A stretch of DNA of 17,087 bases from Paramuribaculum sp. (GTDB taxonomy: Bacteria; Bacteroidota; Bacteroidia; Bacteroidales; Muribaculaceae). How positions within the stretch are numbered: position 1 is the first letter of the stretch; each line of letters starts with the position of its first letter. Below the pieces are notes generated by a model. The model ran no database searches and was not told where the DNA came from. It saw only the letters and a list, made by a program, of their open reading frames with translations. The position numbers and the translations under genes were made by a program. Of the stretch, positions 6,190-14,664 are shown one piece after another. The stretch covers positions 1 through 17,087 of the forward strand of contig VSPV01000047.1 of assembly GCA_009775605.1 (NCBI GenBank). Reading direction: 5' to 3'.

Positions 6190-9100
6190 ATGATTTTCCC
6201 TAAGTTTTATGCCGCAGCGGCAATGGCTCTTGCATTGCTGACGGGCTTTCAGGCGTCGGCGGCTCCGAAAGCGCCGTTCGAACGCGATAAGTATTACCGT
6301 GTGGTAACCCGCGAGAACCCCGCGGCCCTTACCCGTATCAATGACAACCGGGTGGCCCTTAGGCCTGTCAACGAGGCCGATACCGCCCAGATGTGGTGCA
6401 TAGAAAGCCTTTCGGGCAGTTACCGCCTTCTCTCGCCCGACGGCCGCGAGGCTCTGCGCAACGCCGGCAATGATGTGGTCACCGGTGTGAACAACGGCTC
6501 CGACGAAGCCCAGTTCTGGCGCCTCGACGGCGTGAAGATCATAAGCGCCAACCGTCCCGATGTGGCCGTCGAGGCTCCGGCCATGACGCTTGTGCCCGTG
6601 AACCGCGCCACCCGATGGAATTTCGTTGTGGCTGGACAGCGCTCCGTGACCGACATGGCCGATGCCGAGCGCCGCAACAACTATTGGGAAAACGAAGCCA
6701 TCTTCCAGGAGAACAAGGAACCCGGCATAGCCACCATCATGCCCTACGGCTCCGATGCGGCCATGCACGCCGACCGTGCCTATTACGACACTCCCTGGAC
6801 CGTTCCCGTCAACGACCGGTTCCTGAGCCTCAACGGCACCTGGCGTTTCAATTTCGTCGACGAGCCTTCGAAGCGTCCACTCGATTTCTTCAGGCCGGGC
6901 TACGATTTCAGCTCGTGGGACACCATCCCCGTTCCCTCCAACTGGGAAATGCTCGGTTACGACAAGCCCATTTACTGCAACGTGGAATATCCCCACTCCA
7001 ACACTCCTCCCTTCATCAACGCCCGTCCGGGATTCAACGACGGCGGCAAGAACTACGGCATAAACCCCGTTGGCTCCTACGCCCGCAAGTTCGAGGTGCC
7101 TGCCGACTGGGACGGCCGCCGCACCTTCCTGCATTTCGGCGGTATCTATTCGGCCGCTTTCGTGTGGGTCAACGGCAACTATGTGGGCTACACCCAGGGC
7201 TCCAACAATGTGGCTGAGTTCGATGTGACGAAATACCTTCATCCCGGCACCAACGACATCGCCGTGCAGGTGTTCCGCTGGAGCGACGGCTCTTATCTTG
7301 AGTGCCAGGACATGTTCAGAATGAGCGGCATATTCCGCGACACCTATCTCTACAATGTGCCTGAGGTGGCCGTGCGCGACCACCGCATCACGTCCTCCCT
7401 CTCGTCCGACATGCGCCATGCCGACATGAAGGTTGAGCTCGATCTCGACAACCGCGACGGACTGCGCCGCGACCTCGCTCTGGAGGTTCGACTTGTCGAC
7501 CCGCAGGGCCAGACAATCGCTACCCGCTCGCTTCCGGTGCAGCTCGACGCCGCTCCCGGCACCACTACCGCCACCGTCAATTTCGCCGTGGACAATGTCC
7601 AGACATGGAATGCCGAAAGCCCCGCGCTCTACACCGTGGAGGTGGTGCAGCGCGACTCCAAGGGCAACGACGAGATGGCTTTCTCCACCAAACACGGTTT
7701 CCGCGATGTGAAGATTGATGGCTCGCTGCTCTATGTCAACGGAAAGCGCATCAACCTCAAGGGCGTGAACCGTCACGACACCCATCCCCGCCTTGGCCGC
7801 GCCGTCGATACCGAATCGATGCTCCGCGACGTCACCCTCATGAAGCAGAACAATATCAATACGCTCCGCACGAGCCATTATCCCAACAACGCCCGCATGA
7901 TGGCCATGACGGACTATTACGGCATCTATGTGATTGACGAGGCCGACCTGGAGGACCACGCCAACCAGTCGATTTCCGACATGCCCGAGTGGATTCCCGC
8001 TTTCGTCGACCGCATCACGCGTCTGGTGACCCGCGACCGCAATAATCCTTCCGTGATTATATGGAGCCTCGGCAATGAGGCCGGAAACGGCGAGAATTTT
8101 GCCGCATGCTACGCCGAGGCACGCCGCCTCGACTCGCGCCCCATCCACTATGAGGGAACCCGCTCCGATAAACCTTACGGCGGCAGCCGCTTCTCCGATT
8201 TCTACTCCAAGATGTATCCCGGCATGAAATGGATGGAGGAGAACACCAGCGGCCTCGACAAGCCGATGATTCTCTGCGAGTATGCCCACGCCATGGGCAA
8301 CGCCGTGGGTAATCTCGGCGAATATGTGGAGGCTATGGACAATTCCGACTCCACCATAGGCGGCTGTATCTGGGACTGGATCGACCAGGCCATCTACGAC
8401 CCCCAGGAGATGAAACGCGGTGTCTACCGCCTCCACACCGGCTATGACTATCCCGGTCCCCATCAGGGCAATTTCTGCTCCAACGGCGTGATACCCGCCA
8501 CCCGCGACGAGAGCCCCAAGCTCAAGGAAGTGAAGGGCGCTTACCAGAACGTTAAATTCCGGTTCGACGGTATGACCGACAAGCCTCTGAGCGCCCGCGT
8601 TACACTCACCAACGAATATACCTTCCGCACTCTCGCCGGTCTGAGCCTCGAGGTAGAGGTTACCGTGGATGGCGTGAAGGCTGAGACATACACCCGCCAG
8701 CTTCCGGCCACTCAGCCGGGCCAGAGCGTCACGTTCGACCTTCCTGTGGCTGTCAATCCCAAAGCGCGCGAAGTCAGGGGCAAGGAAGTCGTCCTGAGCC
8801 TTCGCGTGAAAGAAAACAGCGCCACCTCCTATGCTCCCGCCGGTCACGATGTGGCCCAGTGGCAGTTCGTCCTGATTCCCCGTGACGCTATGGCCAAAGT
8901 GAAAGGCTCCGGCCCGAAACTCGAGGTCACCGAGACCGCTGCCGCGCTCACCGTGGCCAACGCCCGCGTGAAGGCCGTCTTCGAGCGCTCCACCGCCACT
9001 CTCACCGCTCTCACTCTTGATGGTGTGGACGTGATTGCCGACGGCCGCGGCCTCACCTACGACAACCACCGCTGGATTGAAAACGACCGCTACACCGACA

Positions 9101-9741
9101 CCATTCCCGGCACCGACCCCGCCAAATCTCAGCTCCTCTGGCGCCGCGAGGGCAAGAATGTGGTGGTCAGCGCCATCAACGACGGTTCGAAGTGCGGCAC
9201 CGACCTTGTCTACACCATCTATCCCGACGGCACTGTCGACCTTTCCGCCACATTCGTGCCCCATTCGGCCGACCTGCGCCGTGCCGGACTCTCGGCAGGG
9301 ATAAATCCCGCGCTGAACCGCGTAGGATATTACGCCTACGGTCCTATGGAGAACTACAATGACCGTAAGGACGGCGCCATGATAGGCCGCTACGCCACCG
9401 TGGTCGACTCCATGACGGTGGGCTACGTCAAGCCTCAGAGCACCGGCGGCCGCGAAGGCCTGCGCGATCTCGTGCTCACCGGAGCCGATGGCCGCGGAGT
9501 GCGCATAGAGACACGTGGCAAGGTAAGCTTCAGCATCCTGCCGTTCACCGATGCCGACCTCATGAACGCCTCCCATCAGTGGGAGCTGACGCCGCGCCCC
9601 TTCAACACCCTCCATCTTGATGCCGTGACGCGTGGCGTAGGCAACGCCTCCTGCGGTCAGGACGTAGACACCCTCCCCAAATTCCGCGTCCCCGACACCC
9701 CCCAGAACTACCGCCTCCGCATCACCCCCGTCACCCTCTGA
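6190..9741 (+). CDS. Secreted GH2 beta-galactosidase (LacZ-type) with N-terminal lectin-like domain
   Basis: This 1183-residue glycoside hydrolase family 2 enzyme presumably releases terminal beta-galactose from oligosaccharides in the periplasm. A signal peptide ends near residue 24 (QASA). Residues about 28-150 (DKYYRVVTRENPAALT, MWCIES, AQFWRLDG) resemble a ricin-type beta-trefoil, which is not part of classical LacZ. The jelly-roll domain spans about 165-390 (LNGTWRFNF, WDTIPVPSNWEM, FGGIYSAAFVWVNG). The TIM barrel runs from about 510 and holds NTLRTSHYPN, DEADLEDH (Mg-ligand region), the acid/base Glu630 in WSLGNEAGN and the nucleophile Glu697 in ILCEYAHAMGN. A LacZ-type C-terminal domain follows, with GYYAYGPMENYNDRKDG near residue 1050. 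All catalytic residues are present. It is monocistronic, with a terminator downstream. Other beta-glycosides cannot be excluded as substrate. Confidence 0.95.
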   Translation: MIFPKFYAAAAMALALLTGFQASAAPKAPFERDKYYRVVTRENPAALTRINDNRVALRPVNEADTAQMWCIESLSGSYRLLSPDGREALRNAGNDVVTGVNNGSDEAQFWRLDGVKIISANRPDVAVEAPAMTLVPVNRATRWNFVVAGQRSVTDMADAERRNNYWENEAIFQENKEPGIATIMPYGSDAAMHADRAYYDTPWTVPVNDRFLSLNGTWRFNFVDEPSKRPLDFFRPGYDFSSWDTIPVPSNWEMLGYDKPIYCNVEYPHSNTPPFINARPGFNDGGKNYGINPVGSYARKFEVPADWDGRRTFLHFGGIYSAAFVWVNGNYVGYTQGSNNVAEFDVTKYLHPGTNDIAVQVFRWSDGSYLECQDMFRMSGIFRDTYLYNVPEVAVRDHRITSSLSSDMRHADMKVELDLDNRDGLRRDLALEVRLVDPQGQTIATRSLPVQLDAAPGTTTATVNFAVDNVQTWNAESPALYTVEVVQRDSKGNDEMAFSTKHGFRDVKIDGSLLYVNGKRINLKGVNRHDTHPRLGRAVDTESMLRDVTLMKQNNINTLRTSHYPNNARMMAMTDYYGIYVIDEADLEDHANQSISDMPEWIPAFVDRITRLVTRDRNNPSVIIWSLGNEAGNGENFAACYAEARRLDSRPIHYEGTRSDKPYGGSRFSDFYSKMYPGMKWMEENTSGLDKPMILCEYAHAMGNAVGNLGEYVEAMDNSDSTIGGCIWDWIDQAIYDPQEMKRGVYRLHTGYDYPGPHQGNFCSNGVIPATRDESPKLKEVKGAYQNVKFRFDGMTDKPLSARVTLTNEYTFRTLAGLSLEVEVTVDGVKAETYTRQLPATQPGQSVTFDLPVAVNPKAREVRGKEVVLSLRVKENSATSYAPAGHDVAQWQFVLIPRDAMAKVKGSGPKLEVTETAAALTVANARVKAVFERSTATLTALTLDGVDVIADGRGLTYDNHRWIENDRYTDTIPGTDPAKSQLLWRREGKNVVVSAINDGSKCGTDLVYTIYPDGTVDLSATFVPHSADLRRAGLSAGINPALNRVGYYAYGPMENYNDRKDGAMIGRYATVVDSMTVGYVKPQSTGGREGLRDLVLTGADGRGVRIETRGKVSFSILPFTDADLMNASHQWELTPRPFNTLHLDAVTRGVGNASCGQDVDTLPKFRVPDTPQNYRLRITPVTL

Positions 9742-9773
9742 TTCCTTCGAATCCTAATCTCCCTCCCATATCC

Positions 9774-9810
9774 AAGGCCCTTCCGACCCTTCCCGGTCCG
9801 AAGGGCCTTT
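9774..9810 (+). terminator. Terminator of the beta-galactosidase gene
   Basis: A perfect 10-bp stem (AAGGCCCTTC at 9774-9783, GAAGGGCCTT at 9800-9809) encloses a 16-nt loop and is followed by a T-containing tract. It begins 32 nt after the stop codon. Confidence 0.8.
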
Positions 9811-9845
9811 CTGTCTCTACCTTGTTTCAAAACTGCAAAAAGTAG

Positions 9846-9999
9846 GGCTGCTCCATGGATCAGCCGAATTCAATGCGTTGGTTCTCAGTGGATGCACGCT
9901 CGTGCATCCTACAATTTGGAAGGTAATTTGATTTTTGCAACACCTTCACGCCCCTTCATGGCACATGATAGCGCTTTCCCGTCGATAAGGATATCGACG
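9846..9999. repeat. Cluster of three palindromic hairpins upstream of repeat B1
   Basis: The region 9811-10012 holds no gene but contains three palindromes. GGCTG/CAGCC lies at 9846-9865 around TCCATGGA. GGATGCACG/CGTGCATCC lies at 9890-9909 with a minimal loop. CGTCGATA/TATCGACG lies at 9980-9999. The last one belongs to the CGATArGGATAT motif also found beside repeat B2. Confidence 0.7.
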
Positions 10000-10012
10000 C
10001 TCCATGCGTTTT

Positions 10013-10159
10013 GGAAGCCCCGGAGGGGCGCCTTCTGTAAAACTGGCTGCGTCAGCTGCCAGAAAAGTGTGTCTTCCCTCTTCTATGCGGCGAGCCTGGG
10101 AATGGCGACGCCGCATAAACGCGCCAGCATGGGCAGCCCGCGCCCTTCCGCGCATCCTG
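10013..10159 (+). repeat. Repeat B, copy 1
   Basis: This GC-rich element is identical to 16194-16329 over its first 136 nt and then ends in CGCGCATCCTG like the other copy. Internal hairpins are GCCCC/GGGGC at its left edge, GGCTGC/GCTGCC-type pairing near 10044-10060, and TATGCGGCG/CGCCGCATA (9 bp). It sits immediately upstream of the promoter of the TPR regulator. Open frames through it are antisense artefacts of the GC-rich repeat. Confidence 0.92.
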
Positions 10160-10200
10160 TGCCCCTCTGCATCTCTCTTGCTGAGTGCAGGCGGATGCAG

Positions 10201-10227
10201 TTTTGTCGTAGGATTTTGCTATCTTTG
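10201..10227 (+). promoter_or_regulatory. Promoter of the TPR regulator gene
   Basis: TTTTG at 10201-10205 and TATCTTTG at 10220-10227 are spaced as in Bacteroidetes -33/-7 promoters. The start codon at 10268 lies about 35 nt beyond the probable start of transcription. This promoter also decides the gene start, because the frame is open much further upstream through repeat B1. Confidence 0.7.
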
Positions 10228-10267
10228 CATAGACCTATTGTCCCTTATAGCACAGACTGCATCCCCC

Positions 10268-11929
10268 ATGAAACTTAAACCGTCATTATTCCCCGCCATA
10301 GTCTTCCTCGCCGTCCTTGCCATCCAGCTGCTTCCGGGCTGCACGCCATCGCCCGAGCGCTCCCGCCTCGAGCACATCGAGTCCATAATCGACGAGCACC
10401 CCGACTCGGCAATGGCCCTCATCAACAGCGTGGACACCGCCGCCCTCCGCTCCGACCGCGACCGCGCGCTGTATGGCATGCTCCGGAATCTTGCCATATT
10501 CAAGAATTTCAGTGACAGTCTGAACCCCGACGAGCCAAATCAAGCTTCTGAGATTTTCATTGATCTTAAAGATTATCCTCGTGCATCCCGAACTCTCTAC
10601 CTGTTGGGTAACTTTCAAATGGCCAACAGCCAGTTCGGCAGTGCAGCTGTGGCCTTGACGAAAGGACTTGAATTTCCATCCCAAGATAAAGGTTCTTTCA
10701 GTAAAGGTCTTTGTGCTTTCAGTCTATATGAACTATATGGTAAATTTTATGACACTAACAATCAGATAGTATATGCAAGACTTGCGGCCGATAATTTCAG
10801 AGCTGCCAATAAACTTGATTGGGAGTTATACTCACAGATATATCTGGCCGGGGCCTACATAAATAAAGAGAGATATGATTCTTCCATGTATATCTTACAA
10901 GAAGTTTTATCTCATCCATATTGTGTAAAAGATTCATCCATGAATGCTCTTGCATCAGAATTATATGCCTTGTCTGCCTATAAATCCAATCAGCCAGATT
11001 TAGCTGTGGAGTATTATGCAAAAGCCTTTCGCCTTGATACAAACTTAGTAACCACAAGTATATATAATATACGAATGCTATTGGAGTTTTATGACACATC
11101 TAAAGCAAATTCCCAAGATATCAATTTATTAAAAGAATTGTCAGAAACCAGTTCATCCGAGAAACCTTTTCAAATCCTGGCGAAAATAGGGAATTATAAG
11201 GAGGCTTATGAAGAGATTGAGAAATACAGAACAAGACAGGATGATTTTATAAAAAATATCATGTCCCGCACAATTGATTCCTCTGTCTCGGAATTTCGGA
11301 AACAGCAGAACGAATTACTCGATACCAGACTTAAATCTATCCAACGCAACAGAATATATTCCGGTATCATACTGCTGCTTATTGCAATTGCCGCTTATAC
11401 ATGGGCCAAGAACAGATTAACAAAGCATAAACACGAATATGAAAAACAGAAACTTGAGAATGAAAAACTTGTAGAAAGAGCTCAACTTCTGTCTGAAAAT
11501 CTGAATCTCCAGATTAAAAAATACGATAATCTCTCAGATGAGATCAAAGAACTATTCAAGGATAAATGCAGCACAATTGATCGCCTGTGCACCGCATATT
11601 ACCAAACCAACAGTAATCGGACTGTAGAGGAAGTAAAGAAGATAATCCATGGTTTGACAGATTCCCCCTCAAATCTAAAGGAAATTGAAAAAAATATTGA
11701 TTTACATTCTCAGAATCTGATTTCGCTTTTCCGTGAAGAGTTGCCAGAACTTAATGATTACGAATATGTGCTGTTCACATATTCCGCACTACAATTCTCA
11801 ACGAATTCAATAGCTCTTCTGACGAACGAGAAAAAAGAAGTGCTCTACAATAGAAAATCGCGTTTAAAAGCAAAAATCAAGAGTTCCGATGCTCCTCACA
11901 AAGACAGATTTCTTTCCATTCTCACTTAA
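10268..11929 (+). CDS. Membrane-spanning TPR sensor with C-terminal HTH-like regulator domain
   Basis: This 553-residue protein has the layout of Bacteroidales one-component TPR regulators. It has an N-terminal signal with Cys25 in LLPGC, helical TPR-like repeats over about 35-330 (for example DLAVEYYAKAFRLDT), one membrane helix at about 363-380, a coiled coil at about 385-435, and a C-terminal domain ELNDYEYVLFTYSALQFST...VLYNRKSRLKAKI resembling the LuxR-like HTH of this group. The TPR part would face the periplasm and the HTH part the cytoplasm. Likely targets are the lipoprotein genes downstream; this is inference. The start at 10268 follows a good promoter. The first 85 or so codons are GC-rich like the core genes and the rest is sharply AT-rich, suggesting a mosaic gene. 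Confidence 0.85.
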   Translation: MKLKPSLFPAIVFLAVLAIQLLPGCTPSPERSRLEHIESIIDEHPDSAMALINSVDTAALRSDRDRALYGMLRNLAIFKNFSDSLNPDEPNQASEIFIDLKDYPRASRTLYLLGNFQMANSQFGSAAVALTKGLEFPSQDKGSFSKGLCAFSLYELYGKFYDTNNQIVYARLAADNFRAANKLDWELYSQIYLAGAYINKERYDSSMYILQEVLSHPYCVKDSSMNALASELYALSAYKSNQPDLAVEYYAKAFRLDTNLVTTSIYNIRMLLEFYDTSKANSQDINLLKELSETSSSEKPFQILAKIGNYKEAYEEIEKYRTRQDDFIKNIMSRTIDSSVSEFRKQQNELLDTRLKSIQRNRIYSGIILLLIAIAAYTWAKNRLTKHKHEYEKQKLENEKLVERAQLLSENLNLQIKKYDNLSDEIKELFKDKCSTIDRLCTAYYQTNSNRTVEEVKKIIHGLTDSPSNLKEIEKNIDLHSQNLISLFREELPELNDYEYVLFTYSALQFSTNSIALLTNEKKEVLYNRKSRLKAKIKSSDAPHKDRFLSILT

Positions 11930-12138
11930 ACCACTGTCATACAGAAAGGTAGCGAAATGCCAATACATTTTCAGCTTGTTTTCATAGTAGTAAAAGGTTT
12001 ATTTTCAACGCATTGCCTCATATCAGATAGGCTGTTTAATCTTCAGATAGATTTTTAACTTTTAGCTCAACTGTAATAGCCAAATAACCAGCTATATACG
12101 ACACTCGAGATAGATAAATAATATGAGAAATATGATGA

Positions 12139-12165
12139 TTTAGATTTGGATATTAGATAACTTTG
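12139..12165 (+). promoter_or_regulatory. Promoter of the small secreted protein gene
   Basis: TAACTTTG at 12158-12165 fits TAnnTTTG, with a weak TTTAG at 12139-12143 as -33 element. The start codon is 31 nt downstream. The rest of the 266-nt gap from 11930 is AT-rich, and no terminator was recognised after the regulator gene. Confidence 0.55.
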
Positions 12166-12195
12166 CAGTGTATCATTAACCCAAATTCAACCATC

Positions 12196-12561
12196 ATGAA
12201 AAAACATTTTCAACATTATTTAACATTAATCTCGATTGCTCTTCTGTCCATTAATTTTGCTTTTGCCGACACTCCTCCTACTCCATCTTCTACTACATTG
12301 AATGAGATTACTTCTCTTTCAGGTAAAAAACGAATACCATCAAAAAGGCATGTAGTTTGTGAGGTTATAAACAATATGCTGGTATTCGATGCCAATTTCG
12401 AGTATGAATACATGGATGTAGAAGTTTCCGGATCGGAATCTATTACATCCGTACTCACTCCGACACAACCATTCATAGAGGTACATTTTCTTTCGGGCAC
12501 ATACACTATACGTTGTACGACCGATGGTGGAGCTGTCTATGAGGGGACAATAACGCTTTAA
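12196..12561 (+). CDS. Small secreted protein, DUF3244-like
   Basis: This 121-residue protein has a signal peptide cleaved after AFA (residue 24) and a single small beta-sandwich-like domain. The pattern KKRIPSKRHVV, then NNMLVFDANF, then a final FLSGTYTIRCTTDGGAVYEG resembles DUF3244-type proteins of Bacteroidales, which are small periplasmic or exported proteins of unknown function. The ATG at 12196 was chosen because a good signal peptide starts there. An 11-residue upstream extension would overlap the -7 box. It lies between the TPR regulator and a large lipoprotein, each with AT-rich leaders, and a strong hairpin follows its stop. The family assignment is moderate, and the function is unknown. 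Confidence 0.8.
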   Translation: MKKHFQHYLTLISIALLSINFAFADTPPTPSSTTLNEITSLSGKKRIPSKRHVVCEVINNMLVFDANFEYEYMDVEVSGSESITSVLTPTQPFIEVHFLSGTYTIRCTTDGGAVYEGTITL

Positions 12562-12586
12562 CCTACCCGATATATAAATTACGTTA

Positions 12587-12608
12587 CCTGCGGGAACTTT
12601 CCCGCAGG
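12587..12608 (+). terminator. Hairpin between the small secreted protein and the large lipoprotein
   Basis: A perfect 9-bp stem (CCTGCGGGA/TCCCGCAGG) with a 4-nt loop lies 26 nt after the stop. The tract that follows is pyrimidine-rich but lacks a strong T run. No clear -7 box was seen before the next gene at 12661. It may therefore be a partial terminator that lowers readthrough into the lipoprotein gene. Confidence 0.6.
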
Positions 12609-12660
12609 CAGCTTCTTCCTTACCTTTAAATTCTTCATATTAACTTATTTTTTACCAATC

Positions 12661-14424
12661 ATGAAAAAACTCAATTTCTTAATCGTTGCTGCCGTTTTGG
12701 GCGCGGCAACCGCCTTAACGAGTTGTTCAGACGAAATGGTTCAACCACAGACCAAATCTTCCGCCGGCGAACTGCTCTCACGTGGAGCTTATGATTATCC
12801 CGCAGTGGAATGGGACAATGTAGATAAGATTGCTGTTGCTTGCAATCTTATACCATCTGTCACAGAACTTCCTGTACCTTGGGATGGCGGACAGTCAGGA
12901 AATGATGGTATACCCGAAGACTGGCTTGATGGAAACCGACGTAATTCCGACCCCAAACAACGTGCCTATTCCCGGCAGAACGGTTGGGATATGGTGTGCC
13001 ACAACCTTTCGGATCCTACACAGCCGGCCAAATATTTCGGACTTTACAACAAGTATACCGGAGTGCTCCGACTGTTCTTTTATGAGATCAGCTCTTCTTC
13101 CGGAGTCGGAACCTCGAACTGTTGGGCCGGTCTGCGTGTCTCCGGTTCAACTTCTCTGCTGAATTTCAGTGGGAGATATCCGGCAGCAATGAGCGACCGC
13201 ATGTCAGATCCGATGGTGTTTGCATCGCCCGAATGCGAGATTTCTAATAATTCCCTGCAAAAAGTTGGCTATAAAGCCAATAATTGGTATGGACTGGAAG
13301 TTGAACTCGCCTACGATGCCAATGCGGTTTCTTCCAACAAACTTTCAGCACGACTCTGGGGCCAGTATCTGACAAGTATAAGCATGACAGGGACGGCCAA
13401 TGGATCCATTACAGGAAATGTCCAGACTCTATATTCCAATTCGTCAAGTTCAATGAATGTCTCTCTTTCGGCCAATGTCGGCAACACAACCATTAATAAC
13501 GGCGAAAGTGCGGCAAAAGAAGAACTCCAGAAAAAGGCAGACCAAGGCGGCAATTTCTTCAATAGCCTTTGGAACAATCTCAAGGGACAGATACCACAAC
13601 TTGCCGGGAAAGCCGCAAAGGAGGGCTTAGAAGCCTTGTTTTCCGGTGGCACTTCGCTAATAACAAAGGGTTTATCGAAACTCCTTGGGCTCTCCGGACG
13701 AAAAACATCGGCCCCCATGACCTCCACAAGCAAGGTGGATCTTGGGCTGACGTCGCAACTGACACTCACCGGCTCTGAGGAAACTGCTGTGGTGGGATTT
13801 GGGAAAATATCGGCTTTTGATCTGCCGCAGTTCGCCTCAAACAACAAACTGTACACCGGAAAACTCGGAGTATGGAATCTTCAGGACTATCCCACAGTGA
13901 CGGTTGACCTGCTTATGACCTCAATGTTTTATCCTAAAGAACTCGTACCGAATCCCGACAGACCACGCGCAGCCTATCCAACCTACAGTTATCGTCTGAC
14001 CAATGCTACTCTGGTGGTCAATCCAGAGCTTCTCACAAACTATAAGGTTGAGAATATGTCGCAACAGCTTGTCTACACTCGTTACGTCGGAGGCTCGCTC
14101 GGAACAATCGAGACCGGAAGTGCATACTCTTTAAACGGCGCAACTGAATTCTATAGGCCATCAAGCGGCAATACAGTTAAAATCAAAGACGATGCAATGG
14201 ATTTTATGGGAGGACGTTGGGATCCATCCAATCCGGAATCTTCTTATTCCAGATACTGGTATAATTATGATGCCCCTGTAACCGGTTCCACTATAAAGTG
14301 TCACGTATATTTCGAACTCGTGTCAAAAACAGACTCCAACGAGCGCTACGCATACTCCAAGTATTTCCCCTGTAAAGCCGTGAAAGGAAGTTTCAGCCAC
14401 CGAGAGGAAACAATAACCCAGTAA
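12661..14424 (+). CDS. Large lipoprotein of unknown function with amphipathic helical insert
   Basis: This is a 587-residue lipoprotein whose signal ends in LTSC, with Cys22 as the lipidation site. The family was not recognised. Residues about 40-275 and 355-570 look strand-rich, with Trp/Tyr-rich stretches such as KYFGLYNKYTGVLRLFFYE and many Ser/Asn turns. Between them, residues about 282-345 are predicted helical: a charged stretch AAKEELQKKADQ, then NSLWNNLKGQIPQLAGKAAK, then a Gly/Leu-rich amphipathic run (GLEALFSGG, LITKGLSKLLGLSGRK). A helical hairpin inserted between beta regions occurs in some pore-forming or membrane-inserting proteins, but no MACPF or other toxin signature was seen. 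It may also be a surface structural or binding protein. The start fits a standard signal peptide. Confidence 0.9.
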   Translation: MKKLNFLIVAAVLGAATALTSCSDEMVQPQTKSSAGELLSRGAYDYPAVEWDNVDKIAVACNLIPSVTELPVPWDGGQSGNDGIPEDWLDGNRRNSDPKQRAYSRQNGWDMVCHNLSDPTQPAKYFGLYNKYTGVLRLFFYEISSSSGVGTSNCWAGLRVSGSTSLLNFSGRYPAAMSDRMSDPMVFASPECEISNNSLQKVGYKANNWYGLEVELAYDANAVSSNKLSARLWGQYLTSISMTGTANGSITGNVQTLYSNSSSSMNVSLSANVGNTTINNGESAAKEELQKKADQGGNFFNSLWNNLKGQIPQLAGKAAKEGLEALFSGGTSLITKGLSKLLGLSGRKTSAPMTSTSKVDLGLTSQLTLTGSEETAVVGFGKISAFDLPQFASNNKLYTGKLGVWNLQDYPTVTVDLLMTSMFYPKELVPNPDRPRAAYPTYSYRLTNATLVVNPELLTNYKVENMSQQLVYTRYVGGSLGTIETGSAYSLNGATEFYRPSSGNTVKIKDDAMDFMGGRWDPSNPESSYSRYWYNYDAPVTGSTIKCHVYFELVSKTDSNERYAYSKYFPCKAVKGSFSHREETITQ

Positions 14425-14522
14425 TATTTTGGTCATTGTGATAAAGTGAGTGTCTGAATTTGTCCGAATGCGTAGGAGCAGACTTGAATTGATTCGAAGC
14501 GGGGGCGACTTGGAGAGTGCGA

Positions 14523-14664
14523 AGCCGCAATGCGCGACAGCCTGGGAGCCCATGCTTACGCAACCGGCGAGGCGCGTATGCTCCGCAGCTTGCCTCGAAT
14601 ATGGTGGCTGGTCTGCCTGTTACGCAGCCGGATGTACAGAAATCGCACCTCCGGTGCTTTCCCC
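14523..14664 (-). repeat. Element C, diverged inverted relative of repeat B
   Basis: Compared with the reverse complement of repeat B, this stretch shares GCCCATGCT (within 14549-14557), ACGCAGCC (14622-14629), TACAGAA (14635-14641) and CTCCGG followed by a CTT..CC block (to about 14664), in the same order. It is therefore a degenerate member in the opposite orientation to B1 and B2. A GCACC/GGTGC hairpin lies at 14645-14657. The rest of the 478-nt gap (14425-14902) is AT-rich leader toward the next gene, with no clear promoter box. Confidence 0.6.

Noticed and set aside
6154..9615. 1153-codon open frame antisense to the beta-galactosidase gene
   Set aside because: It has no domain or signal, and its composition (His, Gly, Val and Ala in excess) is what the complement of GC-rich codons gives. 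The plus strand encodes a complete GH2 enzyme with all catalytic residues.
9946..10155. Minus-strand open frame through repeat B1, with a similar one through B2 (16070-16372)
   Set aside because: The shared peptide reflects only the identical repeat. The sequence is Arg/Ala-rich low-complexity with no start context, and element C does not keep the frame.
10004..10267. 88-codon N-terminal extension of the TPR regulator frame
   Set aside because: It translates repeat B1 and the promoter region. The ATG at 10268 begins a proper signal peptide just after a good promoter.
12661..14424. MACPF or colicin-type toxin call for the large lipoprotein
   Set aside because: The helical insert is suggestive, but no MACPF signature or known toxin motif was found, so only an unknown-function call is supported.
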